A stretch of DNA of 64,000 nt, from the NCBI GenBank assembly GCA_016712675.1, contig JADJQR010000001.1, positions 2,170,001-2,234,000 on the forward strand, in the 5' to 3' direction. Source of the stretch: a bacterium. GTDB taxonomy: Bacteria; Krumholzibacteriota; Krumholzibacteriia; LZORAL124-64-63. Both the position numbers and the translations under genes were made by a program. Shown here in pieces: positions 42,288-51,029 of this stretch (within the stretch, counting starts at the first letter, position 1; each line of letters starts with the position of its first letter). Under the pieces are notes generated by a model, which searched no databases, was not told the origin of the DNA, and saw only the letters and a list, made by a program, of their open reading frames with translations.

Positions 42288-42302
42288 AGGCACCCGGCTT
42301 GC
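42288..42302 (+). promoter_or_regulatory. Sigma-54 promoter upstream of flgM
   Basis: AGGCACC-CGGC-TTGCA: GG (42289-42290) and GC (42301-42302) are exactly 10 bases apart and the -12 TTGCA is perfect. It lies about 80 bases before the flgM start. Confidence 0.75.
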
Positions 42303-42379
42303 AAGGCCCACGCGGCAGCAACACGATCGGGCCGCGCGGTGCGCGCCCCGCAACGGCAGGTCAACCAGGCAGGTTCGCA

Positions 42380-42730
42380 ATGGCCATGGACAAGATCAAC
42401 GGTTCACCCCTGCTCCGGCAGGGCCTGTTGGACCGCTTCCGCGGGTCCGAGCGGGGGTCGACACACCTTGGCGCACCCGACTCGACGAACCAGCCTGCCA
42501 AGAAGCCCGCGGACAAGGCGGACATCAGCGATGCCGCCCATCGCCTGGTGGATCTCAGAGCCGCAGTGGAAGCCGGCCGCGCCGCCTTGGCGCAAGTGCC
42601 CGACGTGCGACCGGAAAAGGTCGCGGCCGCACGGGAGCGCCTGGCCACGGGCTTCTACCAGTCGGCGGAGGTTCGGCAAGCGGTGGCCGAGCGCGTCGGG
42701 AGCGTGATCGAGAGCCTCGACAGTCTCTAG
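42380..42730 (+). CDS. flgM: Anti-sigma-28 factor FlgM
   Basis: Holds sigma-28 inactive until it is exported through the finished hook-basal body. The 116-residue protein has a disordered Lys/Pro-rich N-terminus with INGSPLLRQ. The FlgM-type C-terminal half reads KADISDAAHRLVDLRAAVEA, PDVRPEKVAAARERLATGFYQ and VRQAVAERVG, close to the family pattern PDVRxEKVxxLKxxIxxGxY. Translation may begin at ATG 42380 or 42386. The double promoter and a downstream terminator give it its own unit. Confidence 0.82.
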   Translation: MAMDKINGSPLLRQGLLDRFRGSERGSTHLGAPDSTNQPAKKPADKADISDAAHRLVDLRAAVEAGRAALAQVPDVRPEKVAAARERLATGFYQSAEVRQAVAERVGSVIESLDSL

Positions 42731-42763
42731 GCGCCACGACAGCACGGCGGCTCCAGCTCAGGA

Positions 42764-42789
42764 GGGATCCCGGCATCGGGGTCCCTTTT
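42764..42789 (+). terminator. Terminator after flgM
   Basis: GGGATCCC (42764-42771), loop GGCATC, GGGGTCCC (42778-42785), then TTTT. Confidence 0.75.
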
Positions 42790-42793
42790 CCTG

Positions 42794-42822
42794 TTGATTT
42801 GGCTGGTAAATAATTTTACAGT
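42794..42822 (+). promoter_or_regulatory. Candidate sigma-70 promoter of the kinase/activator pair
   Basis: TTGATT (42794-42799) and TACAGT (42817-42822) are 17 bases apart in an AT-rich island straight after the flgM terminator. A housekeeping promoter would fit genes at the top of a flagellar hierarchy. Confidence 0.5.
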
Positions 42823-42869
42823 ACCTGCGCGATGGACCGCGACACCCCGAACGGGACGGCTGCGCTGCA

Positions 42870-45149
42870 ATGAGCGACGGCAGGCTATTCGATGTTCCGG
42901 CGCCCTGGCCGGCGGCAGCGCTCTGGTTGGGCCCCCCCGGGTGGCCCGCCAGCGCGGATGCGGCCGGACCACCTGCGCACGTCCATCGCGACCCCGATGC
43001 CGCCCTGGATGCCCTGCGCGCGGCGGTTGCCGACGACCACCGGCTGACGCGCCTGCTCATCATCCACCAGGACGCTTTCGCGGGCAGCGACGGCGGCGGT
43101 CGCCTGACCAACTGGCTCGCCGGGGCGGGAGCCCTGCGGGCCCCGCTGCTGCCGGTGTTGCTGCACGGCGACCTGCCGGCGGCCCAACTGGTCGAGTTCT
43201 TCCGTGCCGGCCTCTTCGACGCCCTGGCCGTGCCGGTGTCGCGCGCGGATTGGGTCAACATGCTGATCCGCGCCGAGAAGCAGCTGCAGCGTCGCGACCA
43301 TGGCCGCCTGCTTCTGGAAACCTCCGGGCACACGCGAGAGACGCTGCGCCGCCTGCGGCAGGAACTGGGCGAGCCGGGGGAGAGCCCAGCCGAGCTGCTG
43401 CGGGCCCGCGACAGCCTGGAGGCCGCCAATCGCCAGCTCAGCGACGCGATGGCCGAACTGTCACTGCTGTACCGCTTCGGGCGGGAGCTCAGCGCGGCCA
43501 GCAACTGGGACGAGGTCCTGCGCGAGATCCTGCGCAGCCTGACCGGGTTCGTCGGCGCCGGGGGCGCCGCCCTCGTGCTGCGCGCGGCAGCCGGCGGCAC
43601 CTACTCGCCGCGCCAGACCTGGCAGTGGAACGAGGGTTCCTGGGACAAGGTCCTGGTCAACCTCCAGGACCAGGTCGACGCGGCGGTCGCCGAGAGCATC
43701 CTGGCACCGGGCATCTTCCGGTTGGAGCCGGGCCAGACGGCAGGGAGGGCGGCAGGGCAGAGGCTGATCGCGCTGCCGCTGGAGCACCAGGAAGTCCGGC
43801 TGGGCTACCTGCTGCTGCTGTTCGTCAGCCCGGAGGCGCGCGAAGCGGTGTCGCGAAGATACCTGCCGTTCCTGCAGGCCGTGCGTCTGGTCCTGGCCGA
43901 GGAGATCGCCGGAGCCCAGCATTCGGACAGGGTGCGGGAGGTGGGCGCGTTCAATGCGCGCGTGCTCCAGACCGTCAGCAGCGCCATCTGGGTCACCGAT
44001 GAGCTGGGCCAGACGGTGTACTGCAACCGTGCGGGCCAGGAGATGCTGACCGGGACGGCCGTGGAGGACACGTCGCCCGACGATGCCCTGTTCCGCGTGG
44101 GACGCGGTCGCGCACTGGCGGCGCTGCCGGCCGCCGCCGCCGGGCTGCCCGAGCTCTTCCTCGACGCGCGCCTGGCGCTGTCCGCGGCGGACGGCCCGCC
44201 GCTGACCCGCCTGCGCGGTGCCCCCGACGGCGCTTGGCAGGGGGAGGGCGAGATCCGCCGCGATGATGGCGTGGGCATTCCCGTGCAGTTGCAGACCTCC
44301 TTCATGCCGGGGCGCCAGCCGGGGGAGCAGTGGCTGGTGGTCGTGGCGGAGGACCTGCGCCCGGCGCGGCGGCTGGAGGCCGAGCGCCTGCGGACCGGGA
44401 GCCTGCAGGCCCTGGTCGAGATGTCTGCCACGCTTGCGCACGAGATCCGCAATCCGTTGGCCGGCCTCAGTGCCCAGGCCGAGCTGCTGGCGGCGCAGTT
44501 GCCGGACGGCGACCCGCGCGGCCGCTACCTCGACGTGATCACGCGCGAAGTGGAGCGCATCAACGGCACGATCACGCGGATGCTCAACTACGTGAGGCCG
44601 TACGAGCCGGCACTGGCGCCGTGCGACCTGTGGGAGATTGCCCGCGATGCGCTCGAGCTTGCCGGGCCCCACGCGCGGGAGGCGGGCGTCGCGCTGGCGT
44701 TGGAAGCGCCGGGCGAATCGACGGCAGCGTCCGCGTGCTGGCTGGAAGCCGATAGTGGCCAGCTCGGGCAGGTGCTGCTGAACCTGCTGCTCAACGGCGT
44801 CGACGCCGCGCCGCGCGGCGGGCGGGTGACGGTGGCGCTGGCGCGGGAAGCGCGCTGCGATCTGCCAGACCCGCGGTCCGGTGGGCATCGACGGGGTCCG
44901 GGAGTCGTCGTCGAGGTGCGCGACGACGGACCGGGCTTCCGCGACGGCGATGCCGCCCGGCTGTTCCAACCGTTCTTCACCACCAAGAGCTCGGGTACGG
45001 GCCTTGGGCTCTCGCTGTGCAGGAAGGTCGTCTCGGCGCATGGCGGCGGCATCGCCGCGGCCCGGCGCGGCGACCAGACCGTGTTCCGATTGACCCTGCC
45101 GGCGGGCGCGACCGCCGGGACGCGTCCGTTGCAAGAGGAGGCCACATGA
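42870..45149 (+). CDS. NtrB-like histidine kinase with pseudo-receiver, GAF and PAS regions
   Basis: A 759-residue cytoplasmic kinase, partner of the sigma-54 activator that follows in ATGA overlap. The first 150 residues look like a receiver fold lacking the phosphoacceptor Asp (LLPVLLHGDLP, then FFRAGLFDALAVPVS). A GAF-like domain (about 190-345) and a PAS region (about 370-510) follow. HisKA has His about 524 in LAHEIRNPLAGLSAQAELL; HATPase_c has NLLLNGVDAAP, RDDGPGF, FFTTKSSGTGLGLSLCRKV. The kinase type (NtrB/AtoS/FleS-like) and place in the flagellar cluster suggest it times flagellar genes. The signal is unknown. Confidence 0.88.
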   Translation: MSDGRLFDVPAPWPAAALWLGPPGWPASADAAGPPAHVHRDPDAALDALRAAVADDHRLTRLLIIHQDAFAGSDGGGRLTNWLAGAGALRAPLLPVLLHGDLPAAQLVEFFRAGLFDALAVPVSRADWVNMLIRAEKQLQRRDHGRLLLETSGHTRETLRRLRQELGEPGESPAELLRARDSLEAANRQLSDAMAELSLLYRFGRELSAASNWDEVLREILRSLTGFVGAGGAALVLRAAAGGTYSPRQTWQWNEGSWDKVLVNLQDQVDAAVAESILAPGIFRLEPGQTAGRAAGQRLIALPLEHQEVRLGYLLLLFVSPEAREAVSRRYLPFLQAVRLVLAEEIAGAQHSDRVREVGAFNARVLQTVSSAIWVTDELGQTVYCNRAGQEMLTGTAVEDTSPDDALFRVGRGRALAALPAAAAGLPELFLDARLALSAADGPPLTRLRGAPDGAWQGEGEIRRDDGVGIPVQLQTSFMPGRQPGEQWLVVVAEDLRPARRLEAERLRTGSLQALVEMSATLAHEIRNPLAGLSAQAELLAAQLPDGDPRGRYLDVITREVERINGTITRMLNYVRPYEPALAPCDLWEIARDALELAGPHAREAGVALALEAPGESTAASACWLEADSGQLGQVLLNLLLNGVDAAPRGGRVTVALAREARCDLPDPRSGGHRRGPGVVVEVRDDGPGFRDGDAARLFQPFFTTKSSGTGLGLSLCRKVVSAHGGGIAAARRGDQTVFRLTLPAGATAGTRPLQEEAT

Positions 45150-46597
45150 ACCCCAGGATCCTGATCGTCGACGACGAAGCCACCATCCGCGCGTCCCTGC
45201 TGGAGGCCCTGGCCGCCGACGGCTACGAGACCGATGCGGCCGAATCAGGCGAGGAGGCGCTCGCACGCTGCCATGCCACGGCCTACGATCTGCTGGTCAC
45301 CGACCTGAAGCTGCCCGGCGTGAGCGGCCTGGAGGTGCTCCAGGCGTTGCGAAACCAGGGGAAGCAGACGCCGGTGATCATGATGACCGCCTACGGTGAC
45401 GTCGACACCGCCGTCAGCGCCATGCGCCTGGGTGCGTACGATTTCATCCCGAAGCCGTTCAAGCTCACGATGCTGCGCAAGCAGGTCCGCGCCGCGTTGC
45501 GCGCCACGGCCGAGCCGCAGGGCGCCCACGAGCAGCCGGCAGAGACCGCGCCCGCCGCTCCGCCGCCCACGATGACGCATGCGCCCGACGGGCAGTACCT
45601 CCGGATGATCAAGGCATGCCCCGGGCTGGAGAAGGTCGCGCGCGTCCTCGAGAAGGTGGGGCAGAGCCGCAGCGGCAACGACACCTCGATCCTGATCGGC
45701 GGCGAATCCGGTTCCGGCAAGGAGATCGTCGCGCGGGCGATCCACGAGGTCACCAGCGCGCGCACCGAGCGCTTCATGGAGATCAACTGCGCCGCCGTGC
45801 CCGAGACGCTGCTCGAGAGCGAGCTGTTCGGGCACGCGAAGGGCGCCTTCACCGACGCCAAGACGGCCAAGGAGGGGCTCTTCGAACTGGCCGGGGCCGG
45901 CACCATCTTCCTGGACGAGATCGGTGAGATGGGGATCCTGCTGCAGAGCCGCCTGCTGCGTGTGCTCGAGAACCGTCGTTGCCGGCGCGTGGGAGGCAAG
46001 GACGACTACGACGTCCGCGCCCGCATCGTCGCCGCCACCAACCGGCGCCTGAGCGAGGCGATCGAGAACGGCACCTTCCGCAACGACCTCTACTACCGGC
46101 TGCAGGTGGTGGAGATCGACGTGCCGCCCCTGCGGGAGCGCCCGCAGGACCTCGAGATCCTGGTCAACGGCTTCGTGCGCGAGTTCAACACGCAGATGGG
46201 CCTGCGCGCCGAGCCGATCGATGCCGGGCTGCTGGAGATGCTGCAGCGCTATCCCTGGCCGGGTAACGTGCGCGAGCTCAAGAACGTGCTCAAGCGGATC
46301 ATGATCCTCGAGGAGCCCGAGAAGCTGAACGAATCGCATTTCCCTGCGCATGTGGTCGGGGGCCGCAACCCGCGTGCGGCCGGCCGCCTGATCGGCGCCG
46401 CCGGCCTTGGCGGCCTGCAACCGCTGGCCGAGGTCGAACGCGCCCAGATCCTGTACACGCTCGAGATGACCGAGAACAACAAGTCCAAGGCCGCGCGCAT
46501 CCTGGGCATCAGCCGCCAGACGCTGCGCGAGAAGCTCCGCCAATACGGCGAAGTGGATGAAGGCCCGGATCTCAAGTCGGCCGAAGCCGAGGCCTGA
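45146..46597 (+). CDS. Sigma-54-dependent NtrC-family regulator, GAFTDA variant
   Basis: A 483-residue enhancer-binding protein: receiver (about 1-120, phosphoacceptor Asp53 in VTDLKLPG), AAA+ domain (about 150-390) with Walker A GESGSGKE (186-193) and Walker B TIFLDEIGEM, and a Fis-type helix-turn-helix at the end (SKAARILGISRQTLREKLRQYG). The sigma-54-contacting loop, normally GAFTGA, reads GAFTDA (233-238). Some active natural regulators carry this change. Coupled to the upstream kinase. It likely drives early flagellar promoters such as 22206 and 57082. Confidence 0.93.
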   Translation: MNPRILIVDDEATIRASLLEALAADGYETDAAESGEEALARCHATAYDLLVTDLKLPGVSGLEVLQALRNQGKQTPVIMMTAYGDVDTAVSAMRLGAYDFIPKPFKLTMLRKQVRAALRATAEPQGAHEQPAETAPAAPPPTMTHAPDGQYLRMIKACPGLEKVARVLEKVGQSRSGNDTSILIGGESGSGKEIVARAIHEVTSARTERFMEINCAAVPETLLESELFGHAKGAFTDAKTAKEGLFELAGAGTIFLDEIGEMGILLQSRLLRVLENRRCRRVGGKDDYDVRARIVAATNRRLSEAIENGTFRNDLYYRLQVVEIDVPPLRERPQDLEILVNGFVREFNTQMGLRAEPIDAGLLEMLQRYPWPGNVRELKNVLKRIMILEEPEKLNESHFPAHVVGGRNPRAAGRLIGAAGLGGLQPLAEVERAQILYTLEMTENNKSKAARILGISRQTLREKLRQYGEVDEGPDLKSAEAEA

Positions 46598-46608
46598 GCG
46601 CCGGTGCG

Positions 46609-46650
46609 GGGGCTGGCCGAACACTGGCCAGCCCCTGTTCGCGCTTTTCC
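46609..46650 (+). terminator. Terminator after the first activator gene
   Basis: GGGGCTGGCC (46609-46618), 7-base loop, GGCCAGCCCC (46626-46635), then TGTTCGCGCTTTT. Strong stem with a slightly distant T-run. Bases 46651-46888 hold no gene and no promoter I could support. Confidence 0.6.
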
Positions 46651-46888
46651 ACCTCGCCATGATGGTCACCTGCCGCTCGCCCCGCCGTCCTGGTCGCGGA
46701 CCCTAGAATCCGTCTCAAGCGACTTACACAAGCAATTGACATAGTGTCTCTTGCGTTTGCAGGCGCAACACCAACGCCAGCTCCGGCGATGCCGATCTGC
46801 AGGAATTGCCGACCTCGACCTCCCGGCACACGGCTTGCGCTCGCTGCCGGAGACGGGACGAATCTGCCACCACCCGGAAAAGGAAACC

Positions 46889-48130
46889 ATGGGCAGCAGG
46901 CACTTCAAGATCCCGGCCCCGGCCTCCGGCCTGGCGGTCCTCTGCGCGCTCGTTGTCGGGTCCGGTCCGACCGTTGCCGATGCGGAGGTCCACCAGGAGC
47001 CGGCCGCGGCCACGGCGCCCGGGCCGGCCTTCGCCGTGCCGGGATCCGTGGATTCCGGACCCGAGCCCGGGAGCTGGACTGCGGCGGCCAGCGACAGCCT
47101 GGACCCTTGGACGCGTTGGTTCGAGGCGCTGGAGCAGGCGCCGTCGGGCGTGGGGCCGCAACTGTATCCCCAGGATGCGCCATCGGCAGCGCCCCATGCA
47201 GCGCAACCGTACCGCCACCTGGCCATTGCCAAGGCCGTGTCCCAGCGCGAGCGCGCCGGGGCACCCGCCGGCGGCCACGAACCGCGGCGTCACGACGACG
47301 GTCCTGGCACGCGCGACGCGGCGCGGTCCGTCGGCCACGATGGCGGCCACGCCACGGCCGATTCACCCCTGCTGGCCCTGGCCAACGCCCGCAACTACCT
47401 GAACCTCAGCGAATACGAACCTGCGATGGAATGGTATGCGACGGCCGCGTCCCACGATGTGGAAGGGCACTTCCGTCGCGAGATCGGCCGGGAAGCACTG
47501 GCGGCCGCCATCTGCGCCGGAGACACCGCCGCCGCCGGGCGCGCCCTCGCTGCCACGATGGCGGCCGGTGACCTATCCGGTCGCGAGGCGGAATTCGTGT
47601 TGGCGATGCGATGGCTGCTCGGACGCCGCGACGCGACGACGCTCACCTGGTTCGTCGACCGCGCGGCGACGCCTGCCTTGGCGCACGACGTCCGCATCAC
47701 GTTCTGGCGCGCGTACTCGCTGTCCTGGCTCGAACGTCGCGCCGACGCCCTGGCGGAACTGGACCGGTTGCTGACGATGGGGGGCCGCGAACAGCTGCTG
47801 AGCGCCCGCGAACGCGGCTGGGTCCTGACCGCTTGGACCGACCTGACCCTCCTGGGCGGCGATCTCCGCGAAGCCGAGCGCCGCTATCGGCAGCTGGCAG
47901 CCAGCGGTGTGCCTTCGGTGCGCGACTGGGGCCGGCTGCAGGCCGCCGGGCTGGCCTTCGTCGGTAACCGGTACGGCGAAGCCGCGGCCGGCTACCGGGA
48001 GATCTGCCAGGCCGAGACCAAGGGCTCCTGGGCCGACCACGCGTGCGCCATGGCGGAAATGGCCGCCCGCCTCGACCGCCTCCTGACCGAAGGGGAACGC
48101 TATGGCGCTGCCGCGCACTACAGCCACTGA
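46889..48130 (+). CDS. Exported helical-repeat (TPR-like) protein of unknown function
   Basis: A 413-residue protein with an N-terminal signal (about residues 1-31, ending VADAEV), a low-complexity His/Pro/Ala-rich segment (about 35-155) and a C-terminal array of helical repeats (about 160-410), for example ARNYLNLSEYEPAMEWYATAA and AGLAFVGNRYGEAAAGYREICQ, which fit TPR units. I do not recognise a specific family. AAAAGGA precedes the ATG. Its last 29 bases overlap a FlgN-like gene, and the cluster continues to the second kinase/activator and flgB, so it may act in flagellar assembly or as a periplasmic input. Confidence 0.65.
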   Translation: MGSRHFKIPAPASGLAVLCALVVGSGPTVADAEVHQEPAAATAPGPAFAVPGSVDSGPEPGSWTAAASDSLDPWTRWFEALEQAPSGVGPQLYPQDAPSAAPHAAQPYRHLAIAKAVSQRERAGAPAGGHEPRRHDDGPGTRDAARSVGHDGGHATADSPLLALANARNYLNLSEYEPAMEWYATAASHDVEGHFRREIGREALAAAICAGDTAAAGRALAATMAAGDLSGREAEFVLAMRWLLGRRDATTLTWFVDRAATPALAHDVRITFWRAYSLSWLERRADALAELDRLLTMGGREQLLSARERGWVLTAWTDLTLLGGDLREAERRYRQLAASGVPSVRDWGRLQAAGLAFVGNRYGEAAAGYREICQAETKGSWADHACAMAEMAARLDRLLTEGERYGAAAHYSH

Positions 48131-48500
48131 TCTGCCGGCGCCGGGCGAAGCCGAGCTGCTCGGTCGTCTGCTCAGCCTGTACGACGAGGAGGCCCGCGTC
48201 TATACGCGCGTGCTCGAGTTGTCGCGTCGGCAGGGCGAAGCCGTGCGCCAGGGAGCCCCGTTCGGGGAGATCCGGCGCCTTCTGGAGCAGAAGAAGGGTT
48301 GTCTCGAGCTGGTCGCCCGACTCGAACGGGGCGAAGCGTCCACGAAGCGCGAATGGGAGGCTCGCCGTGGCACGATGTCGGCGGCCGGACGGGCGCGTCT
48401 GCGCGCGGCGCTCGACCGCGTGGGGGGACTGATCGAGGGCATCATCCATTGCGAGGAGCAGAACGACCGCGAACTCCTGGCCGCGACGGGTGTGTCTTGA
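48102..48500 (+). CDS. FlgN-like helical protein
   Basis: A 132-residue, heptad-rich helical protein with no signal peptide. Its pattern (LLSLYDEEARVYTRVLELSRRQGEAV, then LLEQKKGCLELVARLERGE) resembles FlgN/FliT-type export chaperones, in which a KKxxL segment follows the first helix. It overlaps the preceding gene by 29 bases in another frame and is followed closely by a kinase gene. Since a FlgN candidate already precedes flgK, this one may serve another cargo or act on the kinase. The identity is uncertain. Confidence 0.6.
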   Translation: MALPRTTATDLPAPGEAELLGRLLSLYDEEARVYTRVLELSRRQGEAVRQGAPFGEIRRLLEQKKGCLELVARLERGEASTKREWEARRGTMSAAGRARLRAALDRVGGLIEGIIHCEEQNDRELLAATGVS

Positions 48501-48514
48501 GCGCGCCGGTGCAC

Positions 48515-49198
48515 ATGGAAGCCACCACGGCGGCTCCCGGCGCCGGGGCCGAGCGCCTGCTGCGCTCGTACCTGCACAAGACCAGCAACAGCCTGTGCGG
48601 GATCAAGGGCTATGCTGGCCTGATCGCGTCGCCAGACCAGGACACGGACAAGTCAGCGGGCTGGGCCCGGAAGATCATCCACGAGGTCGAGCGCATGGAG
48701 GCCATCTACCGCTCGGTGCACGACCTCACGGCGCCGCGCGGGAATCCCGACCGTGGCGTCGATCTGCCGGCGTTGCTGGACGACGTGTTCCGCATCTGCG
48801 AACGACGCTGCCCGGGACTGCAGATCCTGTGCGGCCGGGTACCGCAAGCATCGCTGCTGCTGCCCAAGGGCGACCTCTGCCTGGTGCTGACGGAACTGCT
48901 GCTCAATGCGGTCGAGGGCGCCGACGGCGGGCCTGGCCCCGTTCGCGTCGAGGTGACCGCTAACGGAGGACCCGGCGGGCGCCTGGCACTCCGGCTGCGT
49001 GACGACGGACCGGGCATCCGGGCCGATCTGCTCGCGCAGGCATGCGACCCGTTCGTGACGACCAAGGAGGGCCACCTCGGCGTGGGGCTGACCCGCGTAC
49101 AGACGCTGCTGGAGATGTACGGCTTGGCCTGGACGCTGTCCAGCCTGCCGGGCGCGGGAACGACGGCCACCCTCGAAGTGGCCGAGGTAACGGAGTGA
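48515..49198 (+). CDS. Compact soluble histidine kinase (FlgS/FleS-like)
   Basis: A 227-residue kinase with only catalytic parts: a dimerisation helix with YLHKTSNSLCGIKGYAGLI, whose His is the likely phosphoacceptor, and a HATPase_c domain with ELLLNAVEGAD, RDDGPGIR and HLGVGLTRVQTLL. No sensor domain or membrane segment, so input must come by protein contact. Starts at TTG 48497, GTG 48509 or ATG 48515 are all in frame; I use the ATG. It is followed by a sigma-54 activator and flgB, as with FlgS/FlgR and FleS/FleR pairs that check basal-body completion. Confidence 0.82.
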   Translation: MEATTAAPGAGAERLLRSYLHKTSNSLCGIKGYAGLIASPDQDTDKSAGWARKIIHEVERMEAIYRSVHDLTAPRGNPDRGVDLPALLDDVFRICERRCPGLQILCGRVPQASLLLPKGDLCLVLTELLLNAVEGADGGPGPVRVEVTANGGPGGRLALRLRDDGPGIRADLLAQACDPFVTTKEGHLGVGLTRVQTLLEMYGLAWTLSSLPGAGTTATLEVAEVTE

Positions 49199-49227
49199 TT
49201 CCGGATTCAGGGAGGAAAGGCAAGGAG

Positions 49228-50598
49228 ATGGCCAACAAGCGCAACCTGCTGGTGGTGGACGACGAGCAGACCATGAGGGACTTCCTCTCGGCGTCGCTGG
49301 GCAACCGGTTCAACGTCCGGACCGCGACCAGCGGCACGACCGCCCTGGTCGAACTGAAGAAGCAGCGCTTCGACCTGGTGCTGTCGGACGTGCAGATGCC
49401 GGGCCGGGGTGGTCTGGAACTCCTGGAGGACATCGCCACGCAACTGGACTACCGACCGCTTGTGATCATGATGACCGCGTTCGGGTCCATTCCGCAGGCG
49501 GTCGAGGCGACGCGCCGCGGGGCGGTCGACTACCTGACGAAGCCCTTCGGGCTCGACCAGCTGGATCACGCGGTGACCAGGGCCTTCGAGGTCGAGCAGT
49601 TGCGGAGCGAGAACCGCACGCTCCGCACCAGCGTCAGCAGCCGGCAGGATACGCATGGCCTGCTCGGGAACAACCCGCAGATGGCTCAACTGCGCGAGAA
49701 GATCGCCATGATCGCCGACACGCGCGGCACCGTCCTGCTCCAGGGCGAAAGCGGGACCGGCAAGGAGGTCGTCGCCCGCGCGATCCACGATTCCGGTTCG
49801 CGCCGCGACGGCCCTTTCATCCGCATCAACTGCGCGGCGATCCCCGAGACGCTCCTGGAGTCTGAACTCTTCGGCTACGAGCGGGGAGCCTTCACCGGCG
49901 CGGTCTCGGCCCGCAAGGGCAAGTTCGAGCTGGCCGACGGCGGCACGCTCCTGCTGGACGAGATCAGCGAGATGCCGTACGCCATGCAGGCCAAACTGCT
50001 GCGCGTGCTGCAGGAGCGCGAGTTCATGCGCCTGGGCGCGAAGTACGCCACGCGGACGGACGTGCGAATCATCGCGACCACGAACCGGATCCTGAAGGAC
50101 GAGATCAAGGCGCGCACCTTCCGTGAGGACCTCTACTTCCGGCTGAACGTGATCCCGCTGCGGATCGTCCCCCTGCGGTTGCGCAAGGATGACATTCCGC
50201 TCCTGGCAAGCCACTTCTGCCAGGTCTTCTGCGCCGAGAACGGCCGGCCGCTGCTGCCGATCAGCGAGACCGCGATGCGCTGCCTGGTCTCGCTGGACTG
50301 GCCCGGCAACGTACGTCAACTGCAGAACGTGATCGAACGCGCAGTGATCCTCTGCACGAGCGAGGAGCTGGATCGCGAGATCCTGGGCCTGTCCGAGGAG
50401 ATGGACTCCACGGAGAAGGTCCGCGATCTGGGCGGGGACCTCACGCTCCGCGACATGGAGCGGGAGCTGATCCTGCGCAAGCTGCGGACGACCCGCGGCA
50501 ACCGGACCAAGGCCGCGCTGGAACTCGGCATCAGCGTGAGGACCCTGCGCAACAAGCTGAACCTGTACACCGATCTCGGTGTCGAGATCCCGGGGTGA
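49228..50598 (+). CDS. Sigma-54-dependent flagellar regulator, FleR/FlgR-like
   Basis: A 456-residue NtrC-family activator: receiver (about 1-120, phosphoacceptor Asp54 in LSDVQMPG), AAA+ domain (about 145-380) with Walker A GESGTGKE (173-180), intact GAFTGA loop (220-225) and [12 protein letters not shown]-terminal Fis-type helix-turn-helix has [28 protein letters not shown] and AAGGAG precede the ATG. It lies 4 bases upstream of flgB and follows its kinase. It most likely turns on rod-hook genes and flgM from sigma-54 promoters. Confidence 0.93.
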   Translation: MANKRNLLVVDDEQTMRDFLSASLGNRFNVRTATSGTTALVELKKQRFDLVLSDVQMPGRGGLELLEDIATQLDYRPLVIMMTAFGSIPQAVEATRRGAVDYLTKPFGLDQLDHAVTRAFEVEQLRSENRTLRTSVSSRQDTHGLLGNNPQMAQLREKIAMIADTRGTVLLQGESGTGKEVVARAIHDSGSRRDGPFIRINCAAIPETLLESELFGYERGAFTGAVSARKGKFELADGGTLLLDEISEMPYAMQAKLLRVLQEREFMRLGAKYATRTDVRIIATTNRILKDEIKARTFREDLYFRLNVIPLRIVPLRLRKDDIPLLASHFCQVFCAENGRPLLPISETAMRCLVSLDWPGNVRQLQNVIERAVILCTSEELDREILGLSEEMDSTEKVRDLGGDLTLRDMERELILRKLRTTRGNRTKAALELGISVRTLRNKLNLYTDLGVEIPG

Positions 50599-50602
50599 CG
50601 AG

Positions 50603-51013
50603 ATGATCAGGACCGGAGCCTTCGACAGCCCGCAGATCGACATGCTCAAGAAGGCGCTCGATGTCTATGCGCGGCGCCACGAGGTGACGGTCCAGAACGT
50701 CGCCAACGTGGAGACGAACGGGTTCCGTGCGCAGAAGGTCCGCTTCGAGGAGATGCTCTCCTCGGAGCAGATGCGCCTGCAGGGCTACGCCACGCACCCG
50801 GACCACCTGTCCATTGGCACCGGCAGCCCGGCCGATGCGCGGGAAGAGGTGGTGGACGCGGGAACCGACTTCGACAACGGCGTCAACAACGTCGACATCG
50901 ACGCCGAGATGACGATGCTGGCGACCAACGATCTGAGCTACCGCCTGGCGACACGGCTGCTGAGCGGCCGCTACAACACGCTCCGCGGCGCAATCCGCGG
51001 GCACATGTCGTAG
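50603..51013 (+). CDS. flgB: Flagellar proximal rod protein FlgB
   Basis: A 136-residue rod protein that begins the axial structure on the MS ring. It has LKKALDVYARRHEVTVQNVANVETNGFRAQKVRFEEML, the FlgB signature with the NVANxxTxGF element, and ends with DIDAEMTMLATNDLSYRLATRLLSGRYNTLRGAIRG. ATG 50603 follows the regulator stop by 4 bases. First structural gene of flgB-flgC-fliE-F-G-H-I-J. Confidence 0.95.
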   Translation: MIRTGAFDSPQIDMLKKALDVYARRHEVTVQNVANVETNGFRAQKVRFEEMLSSEQMRLQGYATHPDHLSIGTGSPADAREEVVDAGTDFDNGVNNVDIDAEMTMLATNDLSYRLATRLLSGRYNTLRGAIRGHMS

Positions 51014-51029
51014 CCTGGAAGGGGTGACC

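Noticed and set aside
46736-46741. TTGACA before the exported repeat-protein gene
   Set aside because: No acceptable -10 box lies 16-18 bases downstream, and the nearby TTGC does not give sigma-54 spacing.
46762-46795. GCCGATCT preceded by CAAC at 15 bases, a sigma-28-like element
   Set aside because: The -35 does not match TAAA or TCAA and two -10 bases are off. In a GC-rich genome GCCGAT alone is common.
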